A stretch of DNA of 48,570 nt from Pseudoflavonifractor capillosus (GCF_016902575.1 NZ_JACSNZ010000013.1:1-48570), one strand, 5' to 3'; numbered from the stretch's first letter, positions 31,263-39,060 are shown. Made by a program: numbers and translations. Notes: generated by a model not told the origin, from the letters alone.

Positions 31263-31583
31263 TTATGGCCGTTCCCGGTCTGGCTCTTTTCTCTTGGGAT
31301 GTGGCTTTTCCGTCCTCGCCTGTGCCTTGGCTTCGGCAAGCCTGCGCCGGATGGAATTGTCCCGCTTCTGGATAAACCGCTGCTTCGTGTCAGCGATAAA
31401 GCGGCGGCACTCCGGCTCCGGGATGGCGTCCAGTTTTCGGATGGTACTCTCCACAATCTCCCTTGTCTGCCGGTCACGGATAACCGGCACGATTTCTTTC
31501 AGCCCCGCAAGGGTTTCTTCCTTCGTACCGGCGGCGTACTGATAGACCATAGCCAACTCGTCTTTTGAAAAATCCATCTTCAT
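31263..31583 (-). CDS. Conserved small IME protein, basic C-terminus
   Basis: A 106-residue protein, helical in its first part (FSKDELAMVYQYAAGTKEET) and very basic at the end (EKPHPKRKEPDRERP), suggesting nucleic-acid contact. The function is not known; similar genes accompany DUF3847 genes near oriT in Tn4451-like and related elements. The ATG has AGGAGGG six bases upstream and overlaps the stop of the DUF3847 gene (ATGA), so translation is coupled. It lies next to the oriT candidate and may be a relaxosome accessory protein. Confidence 0.6.
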   Translation of the reverse strand: MKMDFSKDELAMVYQYAAGTKEETLAGLKEIVPVIRDRQTREIVESTIRKLDAIPEPECRRFIADTKQRFIQKRDNSIRRRLAEAKAQARTEKPHPKRKEPDRERP

Positions 31584-31879
31584 TCTGCGCCCTCCTTCTC
31601 TGTGCCGTTTCCGGCGAACATTTTTTCCATAAGCTGACGGGTGCTGTCCTGACGGAACAGCAGCTTCAAGAACAAACTGACCTGTTCATCCGTGATGGCT
31701 TCCGGGTGGGGAAGGTAGCTTTCCAGCATGGCGGCTCTGGTACAAAGCCGGTGCGTCCGTTCCTTCCGTGTCAACGTCTTTATCTGGTGTTCCAATATCT
31801 TTTCTTCATGCTGCGCCCTCCGCAGCTTCTTTTCCGTTTTCTCTATCTCCTGATTGAGTTTTTCCAGCTTTTCATTCAT
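31580..31879 (-). CDS. DUF3847 family protein, IME B copy
   Basis: The 99-residue protein has an N-terminal coiled coil (LEKLNQEIEKTEKKLRRAQH) and the conserved RKERTHRLCTRAAMLESYL segment of DUF3847. A homologue lies next to the oriT of IME C (42760-43056). The repeated position next to a MobQ oriT suggests an accessory relaxosome role, but this is not established. Start and stop overlap the neighbouring genes by 4 bases, so it is part of a tight four-gene operon. Confidence 0.8.
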   Translation of the reverse strand: MNEKLEKLNQEIEKTEKKLRRAQHEEKILEHQIKTLTRKERTHRLCTRAAMLESYLPHPEAITDEQVSLFLKLLFRQDSTRQLMEKMFAGNGTEKEGAE

Positions 31880-32214
31880 AGGCGGCTGTCCTCCTTCCCC
31901 GGAATGAGTACATATATCTTGTTGGGTTCCCCAAAGCCCTGACGCACTCGCAGTATCAGTCCAGCGTCCTCCAATTCATTCAGGGAACGCTTCACGGTCA
32001 TAGTGCTGCGGGCAAGTGCCGCCGCCAGTTCCACGATGGGGAAATGGATATATAAAATCCCGTTGGCGTCCTCTATGCCGGACAGGAAAACAATATCCAA
32101 CATCCGGGCGTACATGACCTTTGCGGTGCTGCTGATTGGGAGCCGCAGCATGGCTCTCGGCAACGGCATACAGGGCGGCAGGGTGGTGTCTGCGGTCATA
32201 AATTCAACTTCCAT
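31876..32214 (-). CDS. Winged-helix replication/partition-type regulator
   Basis: A 112-residue protein with a winged helix (SSTAKVMYARMLDIVFLSG, then FPIVELAAALARSTMTVKRS and LNELEDAGLI), similar to the helix-turn-helix part of RepA_N-type initiators of Gram-positive elements. It is shorter than a full initiator, so it may be a regulator or an initiator domain acting with the VapE-like protein. GGAGG lies 11 bases before the ATG at 32214. The gene follows the small Cys-rich gene and overlaps the DUF3847 gene. Confidence 0.7.
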   Translation of the reverse strand: MEVEFMTADTTLPPCMPLPRAMLRLPISSTAKVMYARMLDIVFLSGIEDANGILYIHFPIVELAAALARSTMTVKRSLNELEDAGLILRVRQGFGEPNKIYVLIPGKEDSRL

Positions 32215-32406
32215 TCAATCGGTGTCCTCCTTTGCTTTTCGTTTTGAGCGTTTGGAAAGATAATGGGGGCAGTCCACAATGACCGCCCGGAAACTCTGCT
32301 TGCAAGTGCGCTGGCATTTCCGGCAAAGGTCGTTGTACGTTACCCGTCCCCGTTCATTGAGGAAGAAGGACAATTCCAGCTTCCTCTTTTTCGGCATTCT
32401 CGGCAT
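32215..32406 (-). CDS. Small cysteine-rich element protein, IME B copy
   Basis: A 63-residue basic protein with LCRKCQRTCKQSFRAVIVDC and PHYLSKRSKRK, a metal-binding-like cysteine pattern. It is homologous to the gene at 8634-8810 in element A. It opens the leftward operon with the winged-helix, DUF3847 and basic proteins. Its function is unknown. The sharing between an ICE and an IME suggests a useful function in mobile DNA, perhaps in transcription control. Confidence 0.75.
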   Translation of the reverse strand: MPRMPKKRKLELSFFLNERGRVTYNDLCRKCQRTCKQSFRAVIVDCPHYLSKRSKRKAKEDTD

Positions 32407-32939
32407 GGTGCCTCCTTAAACAAAAATCCGCCCATTTCAGCCGTAACAGCCGCAATAGACGGATAGCAGATTTTAGTGTCATGTTTCGGGGCGATTTTTA
32501 AGGAAAAGTCGGCCATAGAGCCGCCCGGAAATCCCCCATAGTATTACGGATAGGGCAGGCTATGCCCTATCGGATTGTTGTGTTTCGGTATCAATTCGGT
32601 GTTCATTTTCGCCGGTTCTCCCTGATGTCGTTCCTGCCCCTGGCTCTCACAACGGCGTTTCGCTCCCTTTGGTACGCTCGTTGCGGTCATGGTTCCTCCA
32701 TTTCCCTGCCGCAAGTCGTTGCGCTACATCGCCGGGGAGCATATCCCATACAGGCCGGTCATTCGATTGGAATAATCCATCGATGAACTAAGCCCATTAT
32801 GGCACATTTTTGAGCCTTCTCCCGTATATCCACAAAGTAGGAAAACCGTCCCGAAATCGAAAATTTCCACGATTGCGGAACAGGTATGGTATAATGGAAT
32901 TGACGGCGGCAGCCAGCCGCAGGAAGGAGCGATGTATCT
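32407..32939. promoter_or_regulatory. Divergent regulatory region of IME B
   Basis: No gene is seen. On the plus strand TGGTATAAT, an extended -10 box (TATAAT at 32890-32895), precedes the XRE gene. A strong inverted repeat GATAGGGCA (32549-32557) with TGCCCTATC (32563-32571) lies in the leader side of the leftward operon, and may be a terminator, operator or origin element. Confidence 0.5.
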
Positions 32940-33761
32940 ATGAAAACCCGCATTTCCGTACAGGAACGCCTGAAAGATTTACGGGTGGAACGGGGCTTAA
33001 ATCTGGAAGAACTGGCGAAGGAAACCGGCATTTCAAAATCAGCCCTCGGCAGCTATGAAAACGACAACGATGAATACAAGGAAATCAATCACGGCAGCCT
33101 GTTTAAGCTGGCAGACTTCTATCAGGTGTCCGTTGACTATCTGCTCGGCCTTACCAACAATCGGAAATATGAAAACACGCCGATAGAAGAATTACATTTG
33201 AGTGATGAAGTCGTGGAACTGCTGAAAAGTGAACGCTTCAACAACCGGCTGCTGTGTGAGATTATCTCCCATGAAAAATTCCGGGAACTGCTGGCAGACG
33301 CAGAAATCTATGTGGACGGGATAGCAACCATGCACTTCCATGACACAAACAGCTCACTGGCTGCTTTACGGGCTATGATACTGGAAGAACATCCCGAAGC
33401 TACGGCAGACCGGGCAATCAAAGTATTGGAAGCCTGTCAGGTAGAGGAAGAAGATTTCTTCTGCCATGTGACGCACAAAACATGGGACGTCATTCTCCAC
33501 GACATACGCAAGGCGCACGAAAATGACAGTGAAAGTACGCCGGATACCACGCCCGCAGATGAACTGATACGGGAAGTACAAAAGGCCATGCAATCGCCGG
33601 GGGACAGGGTTCAGCAATTCACGGAGATATTCTGCAAGGCGTTCCAGCTTAAATATAAGCGGCTCTCACAAGAGGAACGAAGCCTTTTGAAGAAGCTGTT
33701 CAAGAAATCCCCGCTGATAAAACAGTCTGGTATGAACTTCCGGCGCAGGCCGTGGAAATGA
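32940..33761 (+). CDS. XRE-family regulator of IME B
   Basis: The 273-residue protein has a Cro/C1 helix-turn-helix at residues 6-72 (LKDLRVERGLNLEELAKETG, SKSALGSYENDNDEYKEI) and a long helical C-terminal part with a histidine and acidic-rich stretch. It is the only plus-strand gene in the left two thirds of IME B and is divergent from the winged-helix operon, the typical place of a master repressor of the element. GGAAGGAG lies upstream of the ATG. A bidirectional terminator follows. Confidence 0.88.
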   Translation: MKTRISVQERLKDLRVERGLNLEELAKETGISKSALGSYENDNDEYKEINHGSLFKLADFYQVSVDYLLGLTNNRKYENTPIEELHLSDEVVELLKSERFNNRLLCEIISHEKFRELLADAEIYVDGIATMHFHDTNSSLAALRAMILEEHPEATADRAIKVLEACQVEEEDFFCHVTHKTWDVILHDIRKAHENDSESTPDTTPADELIREVQKAMQSPGDRVQQFTEIFCKAFQLKYKRLSQEERSLLKKLFKKSPLIKQSGMNFRRRPWK

Positions 33762-33765
33762 AAAA

Positions 33766-33806
33766 CTGCCGTTGTGGGAATGGGTGTTCCTGCAACGGCA
33801 GCTTTG
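33766..33806. terminator. Bidirectional terminator
   Basis: CTGCCGTTG at 33766-33774 pairs with CAACGGCAG at 33793-33801, with a second inner stem GGAA/TTCC. AAAAA precedes and TTT follows, so it ends the XRE gene and the convergent HTH/sigma operon. Confidence 0.75.
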
Positions 33807-33830
33807 GCTTTCTTTATTCAGTTTTTCAGA

Positions 33831-34028
33831 TTATCGGTCAAAGCGAAACTTGAATAGTGCGGCAATTAGCTGCTGCTTCACATATTCCTCAACCTCGGCG
33901 TTGACCTGCCCGTGTACTTTGGAAAAATAGCGGATATATCCGGCGTAGTGGGAAAGGACGGTGTCGATTGCTTCCGGGTCGCCCTCATGCGCCTTGACGA
34001 TTGTTTCATAGGGGAGAAGTTTACTCAT
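33831..34028 (-). CDS. Conjugative-transposon helix-turn-helix protein
   Basis: A 65-residue protein of the HTH_16 'conjugative transposon-like' type (YETIVKAHEGDPEAIDTVLS, HYAGYIRYFSK), like orf8 of Tn916, which works with the adjacent sigma-like orf7. Its ATG overlaps the stop of the sigma-like gene by 8 bases. It probably takes part in activating transfer or excision genes. Confidence 0.85.
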   Translation of the reverse strand: MSKLLPYETIVKAHEGDPEAIDTVLSHYAGYIRYFSKVHGQVNAEVEEYVKQQLIAALFKFRFDR

Positions 34029-34443
34029 GGTCTTTTCCCTCCATGAGCCGCCGCAGCCGTTTCAAAGCAAGCTGGATATGCCGCCCCGCTGTGCTGCGTG
34101 TCCGTCCGATATGTACGCCGATCACTCGCTGCGGCTGGCGCAGGAAATAATATCGGAAAATTTCTTCCTGTGTCTGCTCCGGCAAAAGGGCAAGGGCAGC
34201 GGCAAGTTCCGCATGGTACAGAACGGCGGTCTGGCCGCAGGCGGTAAAAAGATATTCTTCAAGCTGTTCCGGCTCGGCAAGCTGGACAAACTTCTCATTC
34301 ATCAGATAGTCAAGGGAGATTTCCCGTTCCCATTTCCGGCGCAGCTTCAAAATTTTATCTATGGCTGCATGGCGAATGACAATCTTGCAAAAGGCGTTGA
34401 ATGTGTACTGGATATGCACTTTGTAGGCTTCATCTTCGGTCAT
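34021..34443 (-). CDS. Sigma-70-like factor of the Tn916 ORF7 type
   Basis: From the ATG at 34443 the protein has 140 residues: an N-terminal region like sigma region 2 (IQYTFNAFCKIVIRHAAIDK) and a C-terminal region 4 helix-turn-helix (FLRQPQRVIGVHIGRTRSTA, then AGRHIQLALKRLRRL). In Tn916 the equivalent pair turns on excision and transfer. GAGGGG precedes this start; the ORF extends 75 bases further upstream but without a ribosome site. A leader hairpin lies at 34472-34500. Confidence 0.85.
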   Translation of the reverse strand: MTEDEAYKVHIQYTFNAFCKIVIRHAAIDKILKLRRKWEREISLDYLMNEKFVQLAEPEQLEEYLFTACGQTAVLYHAELAAALALLPEQTQEEIFRYYFLRQPQRVIGVHIGRTRSTAGRHIQLALKRLRRLMEGKDHE

Positions 34444-34471
34444 GGAAATTCCCCCTCTCTGATAATAGTGC

Positions 34472-34500
34472 GGGGCGGCAGCACTCCTTGCTGTCGCCCC
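34472..34500. promoter_or_regulatory. Leader hairpin upstream of the sigma-like gene
   Basis: GGGGCG(G)CAGCA at 34472-34483 pairs with TGCTG(T)CGCCCC at 34489-34500. It lies about 30 bases before the start of the sigma-like gene on its 5' side and may affect its translation or end upstream transcription. Confidence 0.4.
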
Positions 34501-34602
34501 TTGATTGCCTACCAGCAAAGGCGGGTGGGACTGTCAACGGCGGCGCGTATGCGCCGTTCATCTTGACCGTTGACTGTTCCGGTGGGCTTTGCTAATCGAG
34601 TT

Positions 34603-34989
34603 TCATATCGTGGATTTGATATTGTTGGTAAATTCTTTCCTTCTGGTTATCGTCGCAATGATAACGAACAACGAATACAACATATTTCCGATGTATGGCT
34701 GAGCGTTAAAAGTTGTTGTCAATTCTGCGCTTATACAGAAAGTCAAAACAGCTAATACCAATATCATCCAGTTAGAAAATTTTACTCTTTTCAGGAACAA
34801 ATATCCTGCTGGTATATAGATGATAGCAAGCAAAAATTTAACGATATAATCCGGTATATCTGGCAAAGCAAAAACTGTATTCAGCGGACTGCCCCCAAAT
34901 AATAAGGACAAAAAAGAAATAATTCCGCCAAATATATAGAAGCCTCCTATAAATGTTATGACCTTAGATTTTTTCATGAATTTCTCCAT
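34603..34989 (-). CDS. Small integral membrane protein of the ECF module
   Basis: A 128-residue hydrophobic protein with about four membrane helices (GGFYIFGGIISFLSLLFGG; YIVKFLLAIIYIPAGYLFL; WMILVLAVLTFCISAEL; MLYSLFVIIATI). No family is recognised. It lies 12 bases after the zinc-ribbon membrane protein and is probably the last gene of the sigma-factor operon. It is AT-rich like the other genes of this module. Confidence 0.6.
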   Translation of the reverse strand: MEKFMKKSKVITFIGGFYIFGGIISFLSLLFGGSPLNTVFALPDIPDYIVKFLLAIIYIPAGYLFLKRVKFSNWMILVLAVLTFCISAELTTTFNAQPYIGNMLYSLFVIIATITRRKEFTNNIKSTI

Positions 34990-35000
34990 GTTATAACTTG

Positions 35001-35894
35001 TTATTTCACATAGATTTCTGAAATCGTATTTTCCACACCATTGATTTGCAATCTTACATGGATTTCTCCATTTTCAAAATCATTCAGCGGATATTCGAGC
35101 GGTTCGGACAGATTTGTCACATCAACGGATTTCACAACCTCGCCCTGTACTAACCACAAAACAAGTGTTGCGCCCTCAGGCACCGTTCCGCAGGAAATAT
35201 CAGCGTGAAGCATTTGGGTGTCTGCGTCATCTATCATCATGTCCTGTTCTTCCACAAAGCCATCGCTTGCACTTCTAAAATCCAAATTCCAGACACCATT
35301 CAGATAGGTGTTAGAGTTCATGCTAATTACACCTAAATTCCAAACACGGTCGTTAGAAGCAACATTTGTATTCACACCATTTCCCGTAGCAGCACTGACG
35401 ATAAAGCCGGTCAAACACATCAACATAAGCACCATGCTGACAATACCCGCAGCAATAAATTTCAAATGATGGGTTCCCTGTTTTACCATAACACCATTAG
35501 CCTCCCTATTTTCAATATGTGTTCCACATTCCTCACAATATTTTGCTTTCAACGAAATTCGATGCCCGCAAGCAGGACACGTTGCTTTTATCTCTGAACG
35601 GCGCAGAAAGTAAATCAGCAAGCCAATAAAAGGGGTTGCGATAAAAACTACAATCGCCCATAACACCGGGTCATCGCCCCGCTTTTTGCAATCTTGATAT
35701 ACCCACGCCGCAAAGAAAGCAGCAGTACACAAGGCAAAAAGGATAAAGAGAAGAAGAAGAATGGGAAGCAGCATAGAAAGACCGCTAAAGCCATCACTTT
35801 TTAGAAAATACAGGCCAAACCGCAGGAAAATCAACAGTAAGATCACCGGAATACCAATATAAAGCGGAAGTCTATTCTTTTTTGTATTATTCAC
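35001..35894 (-). CDS. Zinc-ribbon membrane protein of the ECF module
   Basis: The 297-residue protein has three N-terminal membrane helices, a cytoplasmic zinc ribbon (CPACGHRISLKAKYCEECGT, near residues 110-129), a fourth helix near 146-170, and a beta-rich extracytoplasmic C-terminal domain of about 120 residues. The layout suits a sensor or envelope stress protein. The gene overlaps the anti-sigma-like gene by 4 bases. No known family covers its whole length, so the role is inferred from its place in a sigma/anti-sigma operon. Confidence 0.65.
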   Translation of the reverse strand: MNNTKKNRLPLYIGIPVILLLIFLRFGLYFLKSDGFSGLSMLLPILLLLFILFALCTAAFFAAWVYQDCKKRGDDPVLWAIVVFIATPFIGLLIYFLRRSEIKATCPACGHRISLKAKYCEECGTHIENREANGVMVKQGTHHLKFIAAGIVSMVLMLMCLTGFIVSAATGNGVNTNVASNDRVWNLGVISMNSNTYLNGVWNLDFRSASDGFVEEQDMMIDDADTQMLHADISCGTVPEGATLVLWLVQGEVVKSVDVTNLSEPLEYPLNDFENGEIHVRLQINGVENTISEIYVK

Positions 35895-36268
35895 GCCAAT
35901 ACACCTCTTTTCTCAACACGGATTGTTATATCCTCTTTCATATTTGTCCTTTTTACACCAACTATGGTAAGCAAAACGCCAGCCAGTCCAATGTAGAAAC
36001 AGATACCAGCAGCAAAGTAAGACAAATAAGTGTTGCTGATTACTATTAGTGCTACACCCGCCAGCATAATAAATGTAACTAAATTCAAAATCATCGGCAA
36101 ATACCAGAGAGAAAAACCTCGTGTGGCGGGTTGCTTTTGCATTGCCGCTTCTTTTTGATACAATGTCGCTTTCAGTTTGTTGTTCAACTCCGGGTCTGGT
36201 TCGTCAGCCAGTTTCATAGAAGCCCGGATGATTTCATCAATTTCTGTATTGAAAAGGTCATTTTTCAT
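35891..36268 (-). CDS. Putative anti-sigma membrane protein
   Basis: A 125-residue protein with a cytoplasmic N-terminal helix-rich part (TEIDEIIRASMKLADEPDPE, LNNKLKATLYQKEAA) and two membrane helices (IMLAGVALIVISNTYLSYFA; FYIGLAGVLLTIV). Small proteins of this form encoded next to an ECF sigma gene, here overlapping by 11 bases, are usually its membrane-bound antagonist. There is no HxxxCxxC zinc motif, so it is not a ZAS-type anti-sigma factor. The anti-sigma call is from the context. Confidence 0.6.
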   Translation of the reverse strand: MKNDLFNTEIDEIIRASMKLADEPDPELNNKLKATLYQKEAAMQKQPATRGFSLWYLPMILNLVTFIMLAGVALIVISNTYLSYFAAGICFYIGLAGVLLTIVGVKRTNMKEDITIRVEKRGVLA

Positions 36269-36782
36269 ATCCTGCTTCCTCCAATCTTTTCTTAATCAGA
36301 CTTCTTCCCTTAAACAATCGGCTTTTTACCGTTCCGGGCGGTTTCTTAATGATTGTTGATATTTGCTCTACGGAACAATTAGAAAGATAAAACAGTGTCA
36401 GCGGTATTCGGATTTTTTCTGGTAGTGTTTCGATAATCCGATTAACTTCTAAAATCAACTCTTTCTGTAAATAGCTTTCTTCAATGCTTTCTTCGGAATG
36501 TAAGACTGTTTCTGCTTCATCATCCAAATTGCTGGATGGAGCAATCATATTTCGGCGGGCCTGTTTTCGTCTATCACTTTTCCAAAGATTATGAGTCAAT
36601 GAAAAAAACAGTGCTTTAGGATTTTGTTCCCAGTCAAGCGTCCATTCAGCTTCTAACGCCTTTAGAAAAGTCTGTTGATATAAGTCCTCTGCTTCCGATT
36701 TGTCCATACAGAGCTTCAGGCAAAATCTATATATATCTGTACCGAACTCATCAATACACTTCTCGATTTCTCTTGCGTCCAA
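36258..36782 (-). CDS. ECF-type RNA polymerase sigma factor
   Basis: The 174-residue protein has sigma region 2 (FGTDIYRFCLKLCMDKSEAE, DLYQQTFLKALE) and region 4 (LPEKIRIPLTLFYLSNCSVE, GTVKSRLFKGRSLIKKRL). Length and domains are those of an ECF sigma factor. It starts with TTG, preceded by GGAGGTG. Three AT-rich membrane protein genes follow in one operon, so the module looks like a signal-responsive sigma/anti-sigma system carried as cargo or as a regulator of IME B. Confidence 0.9.
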   Translation of the reverse strand: MDAREIEKCIDEFGTDIYRFCLKLCMDKSEAEDLYQQTFLKALEAEWTLDWEQNPKALFFSLTHNLWKSDRRKQARRNMIAPSSNLDDEAETVLHSEESIEESYLQKELILEVNRIIETLPEKIRIPLTLFYLSNCSVEQISTIIKKPPGTVKSRLFKGRSLIKKRLEEAGYEK

Positions 36783-36868
36783 TGTTTCACCTCCATTGCC
36801 CGTTCACCCTATATTCGCCATGACTTTGTATGCGGTTCACTTTTTTCAAAAAAATTTTTTACAGGTAA

Positions 36869-36906
36869 AATGCCGGGGCGAAGTAGGTAGTTTCACTCCC
36901 GGCATT
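36869..36906. terminator. Terminator between the XRE and sigma genes
   Basis: AATGCCGGG at 36869-36877 and CCCGGCATT at 36898-36906 form a perfect 9-bp stem; TTTTAC follows on the minus strand. It ends the short XRE gene at 36954. Confidence 0.75.
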
Positions 36907-36953
36907 AAAAGAAAACTTTTCTTATGGTGTTTTGTGAAAGATAGCAATAGCTA

Positions 36954-37163
36954 TTATTCATCGTCCTTCTCTAATTCGATTACATCTAAGATACCACAAT
37001 TCAGGGCTTCGCAGATACGAACCAGCGTTTCCATGCTGATATTTTTTCCTTTTCCCATGTTAGCAATCATATTCGTGGTAAGACCGGCGGCAAGCCGCAA
37101 GTCCTCTTTCCTCATATTGCGCTCAACCAACGTGTGCCAGAGGGGTTTATAGCTTATGTGCAT
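36954..37163 (-). CDS. Short XRE regulator near the right end of IME B
   Basis: A 69-residue Cro/C1-type protein made of one helix-turn-helix (WHTLVERNMRKEDLRLAAGL, TTNMIANMGKGKNISMETLV) and an acidic tail. Similar short regulators are common at element ends and in Tn916-type regions. It has its own promoter at 37206-37234 and its own terminator. It could control the recombinase or the sigma module. Confidence 0.85.
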   Translation of the reverse strand: MHISYKPLWHTLVERNMRKEDLRLAAGLTTNMIANMGKGKNISMETLVRICEALNCGILDVIELEKDDE

Positions 37164-37205
37164 TTATCCTCCTGCCTTTCTCCCGGTTCCGGGGTTCCTG
37201 TTCCC

Positions 37206-37234
37206 ATTATATCAAAGTTCTTGCTATCCCACAA
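37206..37234 (-). promoter_or_regulatory. Promoter of the short XRE gene
   Basis: On the minus strand TTGTGG (37229-37234), 17 bases and TATAAT (37206-37211). It lies between the inverted repeat at 37257-37274 and the gene. Confidence 0.7.
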
Positions 37235-37256
37235 ACATTTCTTGACACAACCGCCG

Positions 37257-37274
37257 GTTCCGTCTGGATTGTGC
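37257..37274. repeat. 18-bp inverted repeat, right copy
   Basis: GTTCCGTCTGGATTGTGC, the exact reverse complement of 24640-24657. It lies 32 bases inside the right attachment core of IME B. Confidence 0.7.
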
Positions 37275-37299
37275 TTTTCCTTTCTTTTCTTGATTACAT

Positions 37300-37458
37300 C
37301 TATTTAGCCATGAGCTGCTTCATGCCCTGGCTCTTCGCGCCGGGGTTATCGTTGCCGTACCCCTCCATGAGGTTAATGCCGCCCCAAATGCCAAGTCCTG
37401 CGCCAAGCGCGATTACCAAAGTCTGCAATACGTCAACTGCGCTGTTGAATAAATCCAT
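37300..37458 (-). pseudogene. 5' part of maff2, truncated by IME B
   Basis: The frame encodes 52 residues: MDLFNSAVDVLQTLVIALGA, GLGIWGGINLMEGYGNDNPG and AKSQGMKQLMAK, then TAG. This is the N-terminal two thirds of the Maff2 membrane protein of ICE operons, with GAGG before the ATG. The natural continuation (GGGVALIGITLIP) is at 22781-22853 beyond IME B; here the reading frame runs two codons into the element. It follows the virD4 gene, as in intact relatives. Confidence 0.85.
37307..37317. repeat. Right attachment-site core of IME B
   Basis: GCCATGAGCTG, identical to and in the same orientation as 22851-22861. Confidence 0.75.
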
Positions 37459-37525
37459 ATAAACCTCGCTTTCTGCCGCTAAAACGGCTCAAAAAATGTT
37501 GTTGGAAATAAAAATGCCGCCGTTT

Positions 37526-39010
37526 TTATTCGGCGGCTGCGTCCTCGTCGGACAAATCTATTTCGTATATGTCAAAGGGTTCGTCGGGCTTTACGATTGC
37601 CGGACGGGTGGACATATACCGTTCAACGTCAAAAGCGTTTTTCTTGTCGAAGTCGGAAAGGTATTTGTAGTTCGGGTGCTGCGTTATATCGTACTTATCG
37701 CTGAAAAAGGGGCGCACGCCGCGCAACTGCAAAATACATTTTCCTCCGTCCATAACTGCGATTTCGTCCTGTGTCATCAACTCCTTTCCCAATTTCTGAT
37801 AATTGAGGCCATGAGAAACCTGCGTGCCGCGATTTTCGGAAGTGTTGAAACTGTCGATTGTTTCACGTCCCAAGTTCTCCGAAATATCCTTTGCATTTTT
37901 CCCGCGCCCTCCCAAAAACAAGGTGCTGTCGGCATTGTCAAGTATGATTTCTGCCGCGTCCTTGTAAATGGCTTTTAGCTGGCTCTGCGATTGCAGAATG
38001 ATAGAAGCCGAGATTTCCCGGCTGCGGATTGTGGCAATCAATTTTTCAAACTGCGGGATTTGTCCAATGTTTGCAAACTCGTCTAACAGGCAGCGAACAT
38101 GAACCGGCAGCTTGCCGCCGTATTCGTCGTCGGCCTTGTCGCACAAGAGATTAAATAACTGCGATTGCAGCATAGCGATAACAAAATTAAACGTGCTGTC
38201 CGTATCGCTCATAATCAAAAACAAAGCTGTTTTTCTGTCGCCTAACGTGTCAAGTTCTAATTCGTCGTAGGACATAAGATCGCGCAATTCCTTTATATCA
38301 AAAGGAGCGAGCCTCGCACCGCAAGAAATGAGGATTGATTTTGCGGTTTTGCCCGCCGCCAATTTATATTTTCGGTACTGCTTCACCGCGAAATGGTCGG
38401 GGTCGCGTTCTTCCAAGTCGGCAAACAGCAAATCGACGGGGCTTTGATATTCCTCGTCGTCCTCGCGGGCTTCGCTGGCGTTGATAAGTTCCAACAGGGT
38501 AATAAAGTTCATTTCCTCGGCGGGGGCTTCGTACCAGATGTAGCCCACCAACGCGCAATACAAAAGCCGTTCTGCCTTTACCCAAAAATCCTCCGCGCTT
38601 TTTTCTCCCTCACCTTTGGTATTCGCTATCAACGTATTTACCAGCTTCAAAATATCTTTCTCGCTGCGGATATACACAAAGGGGTTGTAGTGCATAGATT
38701 TTTTGAAGTTAATCGTATTCAGTACCTTAATGCGGTAGCCCGCCCGTTGCAGCAGCTTCCCGCACTCAATCAAAACCGTACCTTTCGGGTCGGTTAAGAC
38801 GTAAGAGGAATGAAGCTGCATTAGATTAGGTTTGACAAAAAATCTTGTTTTTCCGCTGCCGCTGCCGCCGATCACGACGACGTTCTTATTTCTCGCGTAC
38901 TTCGGCTGCTTCGGGCGGCTGTTCATGGTAAGCCGTTCCGTCTGCGTCAAAATGATGTTGTTTTGGAAATCCGGGTCTATGTAGGGCTTTATATCTTCGG
39001 CGTTTCCCCA
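37526..39010 (-). pseudogene. virD4: virD4 coupling protein gene, 3' part, cut by IME C
   Basis: The VirD4/TraG coupling ATPase links the relaxosome to the channel. This fragment holds residues from W (TGG at 39008-39010) to the end: GNAEDIKPYIDPDFQNN, MNSRPKQPKYARNKN, Walker A VIGGSGSGKTRFFVKPNL and Walker B-like CLLDEFANIGQIPQFEKL. The missing first ~99 residues are at 46808-47113. Joining the two at CCAT gives SARWGNAEDI in frame and a protein of about 592 residues, the family size. A start at MTQTERL could yield a soluble fragment, lacking the membrane anchor. Confidence 0.88.
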
Positions 39011-39011
39011 T
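39008..39011. repeat. Left attachment core of IME C (CCAT)
   Basis: The 4-base core CCAT also occurs at 46817-46820. It is the only sequence shared by the two virD4 junctions, as expected for a serine recombinase. Confidence 0.6.
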
Positions 39012-39060
39012 GAAGCGTTTTGTCAAGTGCTTTTTTGAGTTATTGACGCAAATTCTTGTG

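Larger units (their letters stand above)
22851..37317. mobile_element. IME B: integrative mobilizable element inserted in maff2
   Basis: The element is bounded by a direct repeat GCCATGAGCTG at 22851-22861 and 37307-37317; each copy lies in a maff2 fragment. One full unit is 14,456 bp. It encodes a large serine recombinase at the left end, replication proteins (VapE-like, CHC2 primase), a MobQ relaxase, an oriT candidate, regulators and cargo, but no secretion genes, as expected of an IME that borrows an ICE's channel. Serine-recombinase IMEs that target maff2 and other ICE genes are known from Firmicutes. Excision at the repeat restores maff2. Confidence 0.85.

Noticed and set aside
34027..34566. 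A 179-codon plus-strand frame opposite the sigma-like gene
   Set aside because: The minus-strand protein is a good ORF7-type sigma factor next to its normal HTH partner.
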